Shown here piece by piece: positions 35,041 to 48,300 of a DNA stretch of 64,000 nucleotides. The notes below the pieces were generated by a model. It saw only the letters and a program-made list of their open reading frames with translations, did no database searches and was not told the origin of the DNA. The position numbers and the translations under genes are program-made. Within the stretch, counting starts at the first letter, position 1. Every line of letters begins with the position of its first letter. Origin of the DNA: Siphonodentalium dalli (taxonomy: Eukaryota > Mollusca > Scaphopoda > Gadilida > Siphonodentaliidae); assembly GCA_032622095.1 (NCBI GenBank), contig CP136062.1:150904875-150968874 (forward strand). Direction: 5' to 3'.

Positions 35041-36311
35041 CAGGTATCCTCTATGTATAATAAGTTTAAAAAGCCATGATAAACTATGAGAAAAGATGAG
35101 AATGGATTTTTTTTCATTGCAATTTTTTTCCTCGACCAAAACCGGACCCACCCCATGGTTTCAACTGTTAAAGGGAGAAATTGTGGACAAAAAAATTAAA
35201 ATATAGAGCCCCCCCCTCACTTGTATAAGGCTATAGCATGCACTACTATATGAATCTGATTGTTTCAATTCATTTTGAAGCTGTAATTTGTCTTAGAAAT
35301 GATTTGGGAAAAAAATTGCATGACATCAGAAAAAATCTGCATTCCGGGCTCGGGGACACCCACCCATCCGGTCCTTGTATCCTGTAATTTTTTTCTGACC
35401 CCCCCCCCCCCCCACCAGCTCAAAAAAATATTTCCTCCATATTTTTCAACTGTTTTAGCCTTAAAATGAGAGATAATGTAACTGTAACATCAAAACTGCT
35501 TTCAGACAGTCAGTATAGATTGTTGTAAAATTACTAAATACCCTGCATATGTCAGTCTAGGTCACTCCAAACATAAAATGCATGGATACATTGCATAAGC
35601 AATCACCGCCATGTCAAACTAGGCTAATCACATATACCAGCCTGTAATCAGGTAGTTGATAGGAAAGAGATAGTGAGTCTGAGTAGGTGGTGAAATATTT
35701 CTGAAGTTCGGAAAAATTTTGATTTCTTGTTTCTATGGGGGGGGGGTGGGGGGTGGGTGGATTGTTGAAAAATGGTCGGAAAAAATTTGCTGAAATGGAA
35801 AAACAATTAAGGTTGGGGGGGGGGGGGGGGATGGGTGGATCTCAAAAATGGTCAAAGGTAAAAAATCATACGTGTCTGAAATATTTTTCTGACACCCCCC
35901 CCCCCCCCTGCTTCTAGTGTATAAAATAACATGTTTAGAATGAGGTGCTACAATAAAGACGGTATTTTGTTTGATTAACTGAATTTTCTATGTAATTAAT
36001 TCATATCATTTCGATGTTAGGGACACAAACACATGTTGTTAATTTTTCAAAAATAAAATGATATTATTTGGTACTTTATATAGGTCCATTTTATATGTCA
36101 TAGTGTTCAGCATTTTCTCAACAGAACAAAGCAGAAAATAATGGTATTGTTGTTGTTGTAAATGGAGATTTGGAACCTGAATACATCTTTAACTATCTTA
36201 TAGTGCAATTATCTGTGCATATAAAACCTACAAATCAGAAGAAATAGACAGATACAAAAATAACAGCTCTGACCTTATGTAAAAAAGATGGTCACATATT
36301 AAGTGATTGAG
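35041..36311. other. Unassigned stretch with G/C tracts
   Basis: C tracts lie at about 35399-35413 and 35895-35908 and G tracts at about 35738-35745 and 35815-35830. Related flanks (AATTTTTTTCTGACCCCCCC, TATTTTTCTGACACCCCCCC) suggest a repeated C-rich unit. No gene. Confidence 0.5.
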
Positions 36312-36688
36312 CAAGCCTTGATCTGTCATTTGTAGAATGAGGTCCCTAGTGACTCTACCCACACAGCGGGCTAGTATCACCAAATTCACCCTCTGAGGAT
36401 CTCATTCTGCTCAGGCATCATCTTCTGGGAAGTATCTATAGTCTCAAATTAACATTGTTTTTAGTTACTCCCCCCTATCTGTTCAGTTTGTGTATATCCC
36501 CTAATTTGCAGAAGATAAAATGCATAATGCATGATCCCATGTCTCACAAAGCAGTTGAGGCCTAAGCAGAATGAGGTCCCCAGATGGTGAATTTGGTGAT
36601 GCTAGCCAACCGAGTGGGATAGCATCGATAACTTCACCTTCTGGTGACCTTACTATGCAACTGTCAGACACACTATATCCAAGACTAG
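36312..36688. mobile_element. Family B long form, diverged
   Basis: Starts CAAGCCTTGATCTGTCATTT, includes the long-form linker, and ends CACTATATCCAAGACTAG. The first half-palindrome has lost its left centre. Confidence 0.65.
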
Positions 36689-36719
36689 TGGATGAGCCTT
36701 TTCAGCCTATAAAACTCAA

Positions 36720-37110
36720 ATTAAATTGCTTGAAATAACGTGATGTGAAACACTCTGTTATTTAGGATGATCAAATAGATATTGAGAATAATCTTGCTCA
36801 AAGTAGTTATTTTAACAAATATTATATCCAAATTGACAACACACACCATCATTCCTATATTAAATGCTGTGACTCTCGATGGTGGAATCATTTTCGTTAG
36901 TTTATCGATGATAGTTGCGTCCCGAATCAAGAAGTAAATATTTAAATTGAGCATAGTTTAGACAATGTTTTCTATGGTATGGTCAATTTGCTTGCGATTT
37001 TCGGTGATGCTAGTAGAATGCTACATTCCTCCAACTGGAATATCAACTGAATACTAACTTACAAATTTCACATACACAATCAGGTCCATAATATGTCTTT
37101 AAGAAATAAA
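36720..37110. repeat. Dispersed repeat related to 25905-26445
   Basis: Shares GAGAATAATCTTGCTCAAAG, GACAACACAC, GTAGAATGCTACATTCCTCC and CAGGTCCATAATATG with the 25.9-26.4 kb region, but lacks the middle portion of family G present there. Confidence 0.6.
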
Positions 37111-37264
37111 AGTAGTACATGTACAAGTGTTTTATTGAAGGGTATTGCACTGTATTAAATGTGCTGTGACGGCCACAGCGACATGCCCCTTAATAAAACA
37201 TACTCAAACTACTTTCATTTCTTATACTTATACTTATTGCTTCGATAGAACTGAAAAGAGACGG

Positions 37265-38724
37265 TGCAGGACATTTGCAGAATGAGGTCACCAGTGGGTG
37301 AATTTAACCCCTGCACAGCTGGCTAGTATCACTATCACTCAATTCATCCTCTGTGGACCTCATTTTGTTTATGCTTCATCTTCTCTGGAAAATATCTTTA
37401 TTATCAAATTAACAAGTTTTTTAGTTTCTTTAGAAAGTTCCTTAGAAAATGTCTTTTTTAGTTGTTAGTTTATAGTTTAGTCTGTATCCCAAATTGGCAG
37501 ACGACACAATCATAATTGAGGTATTCGCTGTGCGGGGTAGCATAACTAAATTCACCCTCTGGGGTAGGGATCTGCGAATCGGGGATTTTGCATCAAATCG
37601 AATCTCGATATCGAATCTACTTCCTGATATCAACATCGAATCTCGAATCGAATCAGCTAGTTATTGACATTGTCAACCTATTTCGGTGTCTCATGACAAA
37701 AAACTGCAAAATTCACTAGATACTATATGACAATGTAAATCTCCTTAAACATCCGTTGGAACTTGCATTTTTTTTAAGGAAAATCATGACATAGGCAAGT
37801 CACTCTCAGCCTCATGGATAGTTTGTGATATGTTGCATTGAATTTCTATCTGACACAATGTCATGGCGAACATGACACAAGAAGTGACAGTAAGACACTG
37901 AAAGACAGTTCAATCAATGTATCACAAACCCCATGGAATGGAAGTCGCTTGACTACATTATTTAATAGAGATAATAAAGATTTGACACAAATGGGCGTGG
38001 GTACACCGTTCAGATATATATTCACAGTAGTTGTCTTCAGGGATGGGGTCCCAGAAAACAGACAAAAGTTATTACGTTAAATGTTATCAACAAGATTCAA
38101 CGGATCGAAACTTGGTGCAACACACTAGATTTCTCAGGGAAACAGAAACTGAAAGTAGGAAATTTACAGGAATTCTGCCGGCAGTGTCGCAGATAACTGG
38201 TCACACATGATGACGACCATTTAATAGAATGATTGTTTTAAGGTTTGTCACCGTTTCTGTTCATTCCAATCTATGTTTTGTTGCTCATAACGGCGACTGA
38301 CAATGAATTTTATTCATATAATCTGAATTGGATATATGAAGTTCCAAACATAAGGTAATCAATTGAGTTCCGCATCTAGCGATCACGCACCGTGTAGACA
38401 ATTTACATATTGTCGATACAGATTACAAAAACATGCGGCAATTGATCACCGTCACGGGCAGCGACCGAAGCACATTATTTGCATAACGCACGTCTATATT
38501 CTGAACGGCATAGATTAAAAATTTGGCATGTGTTATTTAGACGCAAAAAAACGAGACTGCACCAAAGTAACACCGATTTGAAAATATCCGAATCAGCGGA
38601 CCCCGATTCGGTGTCGATCTCGAATCAGGTGCCCCATATCGACATCGAATTGAATCACGAATATTCGCAGGTCCCTACTCTGGAGACCTCATTCTGCAAA
38701 TGTCAGGCACCAACTTTTCAGGCC
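37265..38724. mobile_element. Family B copy split by a nested hAT element
   Basis: The left portion (GCAGAATGAGGTCACC to CACCCTCTGGGG, 37564) and right portion (CTCTGGAGACCTCATTCTGC, from 38678) form one B element interrupted by the 1.1-kb insertion at 37565-38677. Confidence 0.8.
37565..38677. mobile_element. hAT-like non-autonomous element (1113 bp)
   Basis: The ends are TAGGGATCTGCGAATCGGGG and CGAATATTCGCAGGTCCCTA. Both subterminal regions are rich in GAATCG/CGAATC. The flanking 8-bp direct repeat is CTCTGGGG / CTCTGGAG. A shorter relative with the same kind of ends is at 56245-56802. The internal open frame at 37838-38080 is not recognisable as transposase. Confidence 0.85.
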
Positions 38725-38746
38725 AGAGCATGAGAAGTGGGCGGAT

Positions 38747-39048
38747 CTAAACCCTTTCATGATGGGCGCTGTGCTGGTGCAGCAGTAAAGACCCTGTGTC
38801 AGTGTACTCTCTTATATATGCGAAGGGACAAAGGGAGCCTCACATATATATGCACGCCTTTTGATTCAGATTGTTTGGCTTCAGCATACCACTACGGCAA
38901 CCCTTTACCATGGCCCAGTTTGCTTCATCAAATGGCTTCGGCATTGACGATTGCCAAAGCCAATTATGAGAGCTGTATATGAGAATGCACTGGCTTACAA
39001 GTTCAAGGTAAATACTGTTAGGTGCAGCTCCCTTCTTGAATGGGTTAA
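38747..39048. mobile_element. Family A3 MITE directly after the ASB stop codon
   Basis: The left end is degenerate, TAAACCCTTTCATGATGGGC; the right end is TTCTTGAATGGGTTAA. It sits 8 bases downstream of the ASB stop codon, so it forms the start of that gene's 3' UTR. The core hairpin is interrupted by about 110 bp of unrelated sequence (about 38852-38965). Confidence 0.75.
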
Positions 39049-39056
39049 TCAGTTTA

Positions 39057-39321
39057 TCATAGTACCTCCAGCATTACGAATTGTTTCATGACACTAGGAA
39101 GAGGAAGTTGATCTATCTTGTGGAATATCTTGTTGCCGAGGCACCGTCGTATACATATCCTTGATAAGTCTTTGAGTCTTCTTGCCTTGAGAACGTAGTC
39201 CCTCAGCCAGCAATTTAAACTAGTGTGAGAATTGAGTTTATGAATGAGACATAGAGGAAGAACTCCCGGAATGTCCTGGTTACCTGACAGGTAGACAGTT
39301 TGGACTAAATATGGATTGTTT
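39057..39321 (-). CDS. ASB coding exon 8 (SOCS box, stop)
   Basis: Encodes residues 372(part)-459. It opens after CTCTTTCAG with T-N-N-P-Y-L-V, has a linker with LPLCLIHKLN, then the complete SOCS box (L421 to about F453), and ends with TGA at 39057-39059. The downstream 3' UTR enters an A3 transposon after 8 bases. The nearest AATAAA on the minus strand that I see is at 38308-38313, inside the nested hAT element. A partial copy of this exon lies at 40131-40260. Confidence 0.92.
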
Positions 39322-42300
39322 CTGAAAGAGGAAAAATAAAAAATGAAAAAATATTACAATAGTAGGTTTATGACATCATTGAGTAGGCAAATTAATGATA
39401 AATCAGAATCCCAGGTATTCCGGCACCCAAAGGGCATCACACAATCAGTGCACTAACAGCTACCGGCTTCATTTCACATGCTGGTGAGGTACTAGTAGTC
39501 AAGGCTAGGATTGAATATAAACTAGCAACACTGTGCTTTCAATTCTTCGACAAAACACTGCCACCATATATTTCGGACCTTCTAACTCGATATGTTCCTG
39601 GTAGGGAAGGGTTACGTTCTTTGGACAAACTGTTTCTTGACGTCCCAGACCCCAACTACAAACGTATCGGGAGATGAGCTTTTACGTATGCTGGTCCACT
39701 AATTTGGAACTCTCTGCCTTACAACTTAAAGAACAGTAAAAGCATCGACACTTTCAAGAAACAACTCAAAACGAATTTGATGAAACATAGAACAGTTCAC
39801 TGGTTGCTATGTCCTTCTTGTGCTACCTAGATTCTAGCACTCAAACAGTCTTGTGCGTTGTTATCTATGTTATATATATATATGTGTGTATAGAATTGTT
39901 TATTTACCAAAGGCGCTTTGAGCTACACCAGAGATTAAGCGCCATACAAATTCCATATTATTATTATTATTTATTGTTTTATGTATATAACCTGCTTGTG
40001 GTGAAACCATTAACCTTTATTAAAAGACCAATTCATTGAAAATTGATTACACAAACTATTATAGCAAGGTTCAGACGATGTCGAATATAAACAATTGAAT
40101 AGGCCACTGACAAATTACAATAATTTAGTTTCAGCAGTTCAAAATAGTATGAGAATTGAGTTTATGAATGAGACAGAGGAAGAACCCCCGGGATGTCCTG
40201 GTTACCAGACAGGTAGACAGTTTGGACTAAATATGTTTCTAAAAATTGTTTCTGAAAAGAAGTAAAGTTCTCATCCGGAAACCAAATGACGGACAGACAG
40301 CCCAATAACATACGTCCCATTTTTTTTAAACGGGCGTATAAAAAACAATGGCCCTAGACATTGCCCATTTCCTAGCTGCATACATTTCCAGGGCTGAGTA
40401 CTATAGTCTAGCTACACATGAAAATGGTTGTTTAGTTACTTACGTGAGTAAATCAAGTAGACCTGGGTATTTCAATGGAAGGTTTGCACATCCCTGTATA
40501 AGGACTTCAGCAGTCTGACCATAACCTCTGTCAAACACACAGCCCACACTAGCAAGCCTGAAAATTATGTTAAAATTTAATACAAACCAAGCCTTGATTA
40601 CATGGTATCTGCCCATTTCTGGTGAATGAATTCAAGGAGTTTCAAGGAGGTTCCAGTAGTCAATTCAAGGATTTTCAAGGACTGCCCCGACAATTTTCAA
40701 GGAGTTTCCAGGAACCAACTGTTGAACATTACATGTGATACCACGTTTTCCACCATAATTTTAGCATTTTGGGCTTTTTAGGCCTTTTAATATGGGTAAA
40801 TGCATTACCATAATTTAATGGGAACATTTAAATAATACATGTAATGTGATGACAGTAGACACCAGTTGAAATATCACTGCTCCTATGTCATTGCTTAAAT
40901 TATTTATTTTATTTTAAAATATACGTAAACAGGAAATGAAGGTCATCGGAAGCGGATGTGATTTTTTCGTTTCGTTTTTGTTAAGTTGTACGTTTTGATG
41001 TAAAACACGGGTTTCTAATGTCAAATGTCTATATAATATACAAAATACCTCGATCCGATACAATAAAAATACACTAATTACGGTACCTGAGTTTGAAAAG
41101 CTCGGAACTTTTTTTGTCGTGTTCAATTTTATGATGCTTGATAGGGGGATCACATAATTGAAATAGACTCGAAAGAATTGGTGTTGGCGGGAAATGGAGT
41201 TACTTCCCATATACCAACAACGCGTTCGGAACTAAACTATCTATATTTATTGACTCCCGATGAATCGGTATACCTGGGTTTTAGGGTTACACGGAATTCC
41301 AGGGTTTTCAAGGGGTGGGCATTCAATTCAAGGGTTTTAAGGGCCCTGGAAAATTGATTTTCCAAATCAAGGAGTTTCAAGGAATTCAAGGAGCCGCGGA
41401 TACCCTGTTGAAATAGTGTGTCTGTCGTCTGCAGAATGAGGTCCCCAGAGGTTGACTTTAGAGACGCTATCCTGCACAGTGGGCTAGCTTCACCAAATTC
41501 ACCCTCTGGGGACCCCATTCTGCCAAGCTGCCTCAATTTTCCAAAACAGTTGGATAAGAATCTATAAATTTAATAATTGTTTTTTTTTTATATAATTTTT
41601 ATTTCTTTTTGTTGAATATAACAAACAACAATAGCGTCACAGTGCACAGTTGCTGTTATCATAACAAACTAGGTAGATGTTTAATCTTTATATAGTTAGT
41701 TGCTGTTATTTTCTTGTACTATTGATATACTCATTATTTTTTAATCTACAAATCTAACCAATGAAATACATTTTCCCAAAAAGTTAATTATTGTTTCAAT
41801 CAAAAAACCAAAATATATTTATGGAAACTGCCTAAAATTTATTGTTATAGGACAATATTTAACGTTTATAAACTTCTTGATAACAAAGGTGTTGATGAGA
41901 TTCATTTTTGTTTTTGTATTGGACCTTAATCAATTAAACTCTTGAATCAATCATAGGAAAAAAGCATTTGGACACTGTCCAACTTTTAAAAAAAAGTACC
42001 AGTTATTGCATTTGACCACCTACATGCATTGTTTTCTATGTTATATTCTTGACTTAAATTTAATCATGTTGACCTTAACCATTATTCGCTCTGTTGTGAT
42101 ACACTTTGTTGAAGCAAATGGATGATTTTTGGAAGAATTGTTAATATCAATTGTTTGGTGACTGCAATGCAAGGGCCATAACCCATTGATTAATAACACA
42201 AACTAATTGGTGACTGCAATGCAAGGGGCATAACCCATTGACTAATAACACAAACTAATTGGTAAACAGACAGGTAGAGCTCCTACCATCTGTTTCAAAT

Positions 42301-45300
42301 ACTAAAATCAGTCGATTGGTTGAGAACGTTCATATTAACCAGGATTTCCGCTACAGAGTCAGCGGGTCCCTTTTATAGTCCCTTTCCTCTCACCCAATGT
42401 TCACCTTTCTATCCTACCCGATCCACAGATTAATGCTTATAAACATGTGTATCTGCCACTAAATAAAACCAACAGTGAGTAATAAATGATCATTTTATTT
42501 GCCAGCTAACGCTGATCATGAAAAGAATACTTTTCGGGGCTACACACATTGACAATTATTTTTGCCTTATTCCTTAAAGTTATCGAAGCAGACGTCGATA
42601 AAAGCCATGTGGTTGATTCTGCCTGGTTACAGCAATTATTTTCTCAACTATCACACTGTTCTGACTGGTTCTGATTGATAATTATGTAGATGAGATCCAG
42701 ATGTTAGCCACTGAAGGATGATCAGGAATATTCCATGGTATAACATTTTGTAATGAATGTAGTGAAGTTGGACTCAAAATAAATTGCGAATTTGAACAAT
42801 TCCCTCTACTGTTTATGGTGGCAGCACAAAAATTTAACTTGGCATTTTGTCGCACAGTTTACGCTACCTATCAATGTTTATATGCAGTGCCAAATGAAAA
42901 CAACCTTAAAATAACCCTTAAAATTGTCAAAAGTAAAACACAATAATATGATTTCTTGACTTTATATACATGTACTTATATTACCGTTGATATTCAGAAC
43001 TTGGCTTAAATTATCAACTGACTTACTAAACACTATTACATGTAGATATTCACAATTTGTTGATGCACTACGATTTCCCCCAATGGCCATAGGTGTACCA
43101 TTCCCTCAACCCCTAGCAGAAACCCTGTATTTAATAACCAAAATTTACTGTCATGATTAACTTTGTTGAAGAAAACAGTTGATTGTGGGACAAATGGTTA
43201 ATACATGTATTGGTTGAATTCGGATAGAATGGTTAATACATGTATTGGTTGAATTCAGATAGAATGGTTAATACATGTATTGGTTGAATTCGGATAGAAT
43301 GGTTAATATTGATTGTTTGGTGACTGCAACGCAAGTTGCTTAACTCATTGACTAATGGCACAAAATATTAATGTATACAAATATAATTGCTCCCACCATT
43401 TACATTTTAAACAAGAGGTTGCACCACGGGTGCTGGTTTAACCCCACAGTTAAAATTAAAATATGGGCAGGTCGGAAATCAAATTGTGAAAACAAAAAGT
43501 GATGAACGAACGAATTACTTGACAATTCTAACAAACAACGGACGGAAATCCAACATTTTCAGATAAAGGAAGAGGGATAACTCTTGAACAGAAAATGTGA
43601 ACAACATCAATGAACCCTCTTTTGAAAGCATTCATGATGCCAAACCTGCATACCAAATTTCATTGAGATCTGATAACCCATGGTTGAGATATAAGAGCAG
43701 ACGAACGGAAATCCAACATTTTCAGATAAACTAGAGGGTAATTCTTGAACGGAAAATGTGAACAACTTTAATGAACCCTCTTCTGAAAGCCCTCCTGATG
43801 CCAAAGCTGCATACCAACTTCATCGAGATCCGATAACCCATGGTTAAGATATATCAGCGGACAGACAGAAATTCAACATTTTCAAATAAACAAAGAGGGT
43901 AACTCTTGACTGGAAAATGTCAACACTCTTTTGAAAGCCCTTCAGGATGGGGGTATAATGATAAAATGAGCCTTGATTTGATACATGAATCAGTGAAAAT
44001 TCATACACATATCCGAGCTCTCATAGCATGCTAACCTTTCTCACGTTAACGACGCTGTCCAAATACCAGAATTTACAAGATTCTTGTAAATTGGAGAAAA
44101 TACATGTTCAATAATAATTTTGTCACCAACAGATTGATCACATAATACCAGAATCGTGTTCAAACCGGTCCATAAATAATGAGTTTCCCAAATAATTGGC
44201 AGATTTGCATGGGACCAATATGTCTACTTATACCGCAGTATTATATCTCCTAATGCATTGACATGTGAATGACACATTCCACAGAGACAACTGAGAAGCA
44301 ACACATTGTTTATACAATACAAGTTTCATGTTTGGCACATTAACTCTTAGTCCAAGTCTTCTCGTACTAAAACCGGCTAAGATATTGGGATGGAGGTGCC
44401 GGTCTTTAGTCCGAGTTCCAGGCCCATGCATTCTTATGACACGACTTAAGCGTTAGTGACCCGCTCAAATAAAACCACAATTATATGAAATAAAATATCA
44501 CAATTGCGACAATAAACGGATATTTTCCGCAGAAGACATGCTATTTTATCTGAAACCCACATCAGTTGTGAATTTAAAACGGTAATTTAATGCGAAAAGA
44601 GACATTTACCTCAATGTTTACAATTTTTTAAAAGTATGCGAACTCGGTTGACCTCGCGAACTGTGTTCGGCATTTTCCGTTGAAAATATTCTGTAGATTT
44701 TGGACAACAACGCAAATTACGATGAATTCTCCATTGTAATCGTAATTATGTGTGTCAATAAATAAAATAATAAATAGATTAATTAAACATTGGAGATATA
44801 AATGTAATACACTAAATAAATGAACCTTAAGTTTGAAAAGTCCCACTAAAACGGAAGAACTATATTTCGAAACTGTGTGATTCGGTTCTCCGATTATTTT
44901 ATCAACACAGATGTCATAATGCACATCACACGCATGGCAACTTGGCAAGTCAGACACAAGAGTTCTAATTTGCTCCAATTTTGACAAGTTGCTTGCGAAA
45001 ATTGTCAACAAAACTACCGTTCTGATCCTCCATTATGTCATTAAGTTTTTAGTGCGGGAATTGTTCTGAAAGCACATAGAAAACTGGACTTTCGGGCGAT
45101 CGGTTTTCGCCATTTTTGTTCGGAAAACCCGCGCTATATATAGAAACGGAAAGTAGAATTCCCAGAACAAACAGCGGATTATGCCGAACTTATTCGGACC
45201 ACTTCGGCTTTCGGTTAAAACGTAAACAAACAGATAAACAAATCGATGTTTGTGTCAATCAACCGGAATATTCTATGTGTAATTTAACATTAAAGTTAGA

Positions 45301-48300
45301 TTATTATACACCATTATGACCATAAGATGTAAGCCTTTCCGATGTATATAGCATCATGTATTGATTTGCTAGGTAAATCGAGTAAAATACACCACAAATT
45401 CCCGCCACAGATCGTGGGCGTAAGTCGTGTCATAGGATTGGTATACAAGCGGTCTTGGACTAAAGACCGGCACCTCCATCCCAATATCTTAGCCGGTTTT
45501 AGTACGAGAAGACTTGGACTAATTAACTCTCTGATATTATTATATTTATTTAAAAGACGAAAATTTAATTGGTATTTTTACAGAGGTGTTATCGGTAAGA
45601 CACCGCTGGTAGAGATTGACACATATCATCAAACCTGTTAACTTTTGAAAATGGCAATCTGGGAGATTTTTGCGGGAGGTATGCCCAAATATATTCATGT
45701 TCCAAAAATGATGAAGATTACATTGTTTTTATGAGTTTCTATATGTGTTTATTTTATAAATATATATACCTATTAAATAAAATGGTAATGAATATCCTGT
45801 TGATAATTGTAATAGAGCTGCTGTGAGTGGGAGTTACATGCATGTTTATATAAAATAATACACAGCAAAATCGCTGGCATGCTAACTACCTGTTCTAATT
45901 CCTGTTAAAAATATATAGAGTTTTCTCCCTCTTCTATTGTATTATATTTGCACTGTATTACCCAGTGTCACCAACATAATCATAAGTCGTGTTATTAAAT
46001 CTATTTTGATAATGTCAGGTTGATATTGTATACTATAATAACACCCTTTATACGTGTGGCTTCACCAGAGTGTAAAAATCAATTAATATCAGTCACAGTT
46101 CACCACTGATCAGTCTTGAATCGGAGGGAACATCAAAAGTTACCAACAGAACATTCTGCTAAAGTTAATGTGTGGATATTTACTATATCGGAAATAAGGA
46201 AATCCCTGTCATGGGGAATCCCCCGCAAATGCAAGAATAATCGAAAAATAAAAAAACATAATTTTTTGGGGATTTTGAATGCAGGGTTTTTCTGAATCCG
46301 GGAAAAATTTGGGGTTTATATCTGTATTTGCGGAATTGCTGTGGCAATCCGGGAGTCTCACGGACTATACATGAAACTTAACAGCTCTGCATATCATCAA
46401 CCAGGTTGATACCAGCTCTTTACTTACCTTTGTGAGGACGAAGGTAACAAAAGAACATCACAGCCAGAATCCATGAAATATCTCACAACAGCCGTCCGAT
46501 CTGATTCCATGGCAACCTCAATTGGTCTCAGACCTCGCTGATCTCTCAAACCCAGATCACTGCCACCTTAAAATTTAAACAGGTTGTGAGATATTCAAAT
46601 AAAGAGTACAGTGACCATGACCCTTGTGTCAGCACAGGATGTGCCCGAGAGGTCACAAGAGGATCGGAAAAAGATGATTGTAGTCAGACATTTTTGTTTT
46701 GAAATAATGCTTTAACCCTTTACCCAACAAACCGGCCAAAACCGGCCAAATAAAGCTTCAACAGCCTAAAATATCTTCGGTCTGTCTCAATAGAACAATA
46801 CAAATATGGATATCATTGGAACCGGCTCCTTGACCACATTGTGATAGTTACAGTTATGCCCTGTGCCAATGCATTCTCTTATATATGCGAGTCGACCATA
46901 GGTCGCCTCGCATATATAAGAGAATGCATTGGCCTAAAAAAAAAATTTTTAACATTTTTTCTTACATTCTTTAACAATTTTATAATTTTTAATGTGTTAA
47001 GCCAATGCATTCTCTTATATATGCGAGGCGACCTATGGTCGACTCGCATATATAAGAGAATGCATTGGCACAGGGCCCTTCTGTTGGGTAAAGGGTTAAA
47101 TTGTTTACGAATAAATCATTATATTCTCAAGGTAGCTCGAATGTTGATTCTCACGCAGGTCATACAATGATAATGATCCATAATACCGAGATCACTTCCA
47201 CATTAAAATTTAAACAGGTCATACAATTATATTGATTCATAATACCCAGATCGCTGTCACCTTAAAAAACAAACACTAAAGTGATGTGATAGATACAGGT
47301 AAGTTAATATCAATGATTACAAGCTCCAATAACCCTTTACTGATATTTCAATACTACATTGTATATTATTCCCACCATATAATATAATATAATAGTGATA
47401 ATGCAAACAAATATATCACCCTATAAGTATCTTGACAATGTTGATGTATCCATACTCATCCACGATGTGAGAAGCATACCTTCTATTAGTAGCTTAACAA
47501 TGTCCATGTATCCATACATAGCCGCAATGTGAGAAGCATACCTTCTATTATTAGCGTGACAATATCCAAAGATAGCTGCGATATGTGAGAAGCATACCTT
47601 CTATTAGTAGCTTGACAATGTCCATGTATCCATACATTGCCATGGAGTTTGAGAAACATACCTTCTATTAGTAGCTTGACAATGTCCATGTATCCATACA
47701 TTGCCATGGAGTTTGAGAAACATACCTTCTATTAGTAGCTTGATAATGTCCATGTATCCATACATAGCCGCGATGTGAGAAGCATACCTTCTATTAGTAG
47801 CTTGACAATGTCCATGTATCCATACATTGCCATGGAGTTTGAGAAACATACCTTCTATTAGTAGCTTGACAATGTCCATGTATCCATACATTGCCATGGA
47901 GTTTGAGAAACATACCTTCTATTAGTAGCTTGATAATGTCCATGTATCCATACATAGCCGCGACGTGAGAAGCATACCTTCTATTAGTAGCTTGATAATG
48001 TCCATGTATCCATACATAGCCGCGATGTGAGAAGCATACCTTCTATTAGTAGCTTGATAATGTCCATGTATCCATACATAGCCGCGATGTGAGAAGCATA
48101 CCTTCTATTAGTAGCTTGATAATGTCCATGTATCCATACATAGCCGCGATGTGAGAAGCATACCTTCTATTAGTAGCTTGATAATGTCCATGTATCCATA
48201 CATAGCCGCAATGTGAGAAGCATACCTTCTATTAGTAGCTTGATAATGTCCATGTATCCATACATAGCCATTGAGTTTGAGAAACGTACCTTCTATTAGT

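Noticed and set aside
37838-38080. 80-codon open frame in the nested hAT element
   Set aside because: Does not resemble a hAT transposase or dimerisation domain. The element is too short to be autonomous.
39457-39820. Possible host exon on the plus strand within the ASB intron
   Set aside because: The translation and 3' tail fit the end of a LINE, and there is an in-frame stop. Treated as a transposon relic.
44628-45011. 127-codon open frame inside the MULE-like element
   Set aside because: No transposase motifs, a low-complexity hydrophobic tail and no related frame elsewhere. Kept only as a note.
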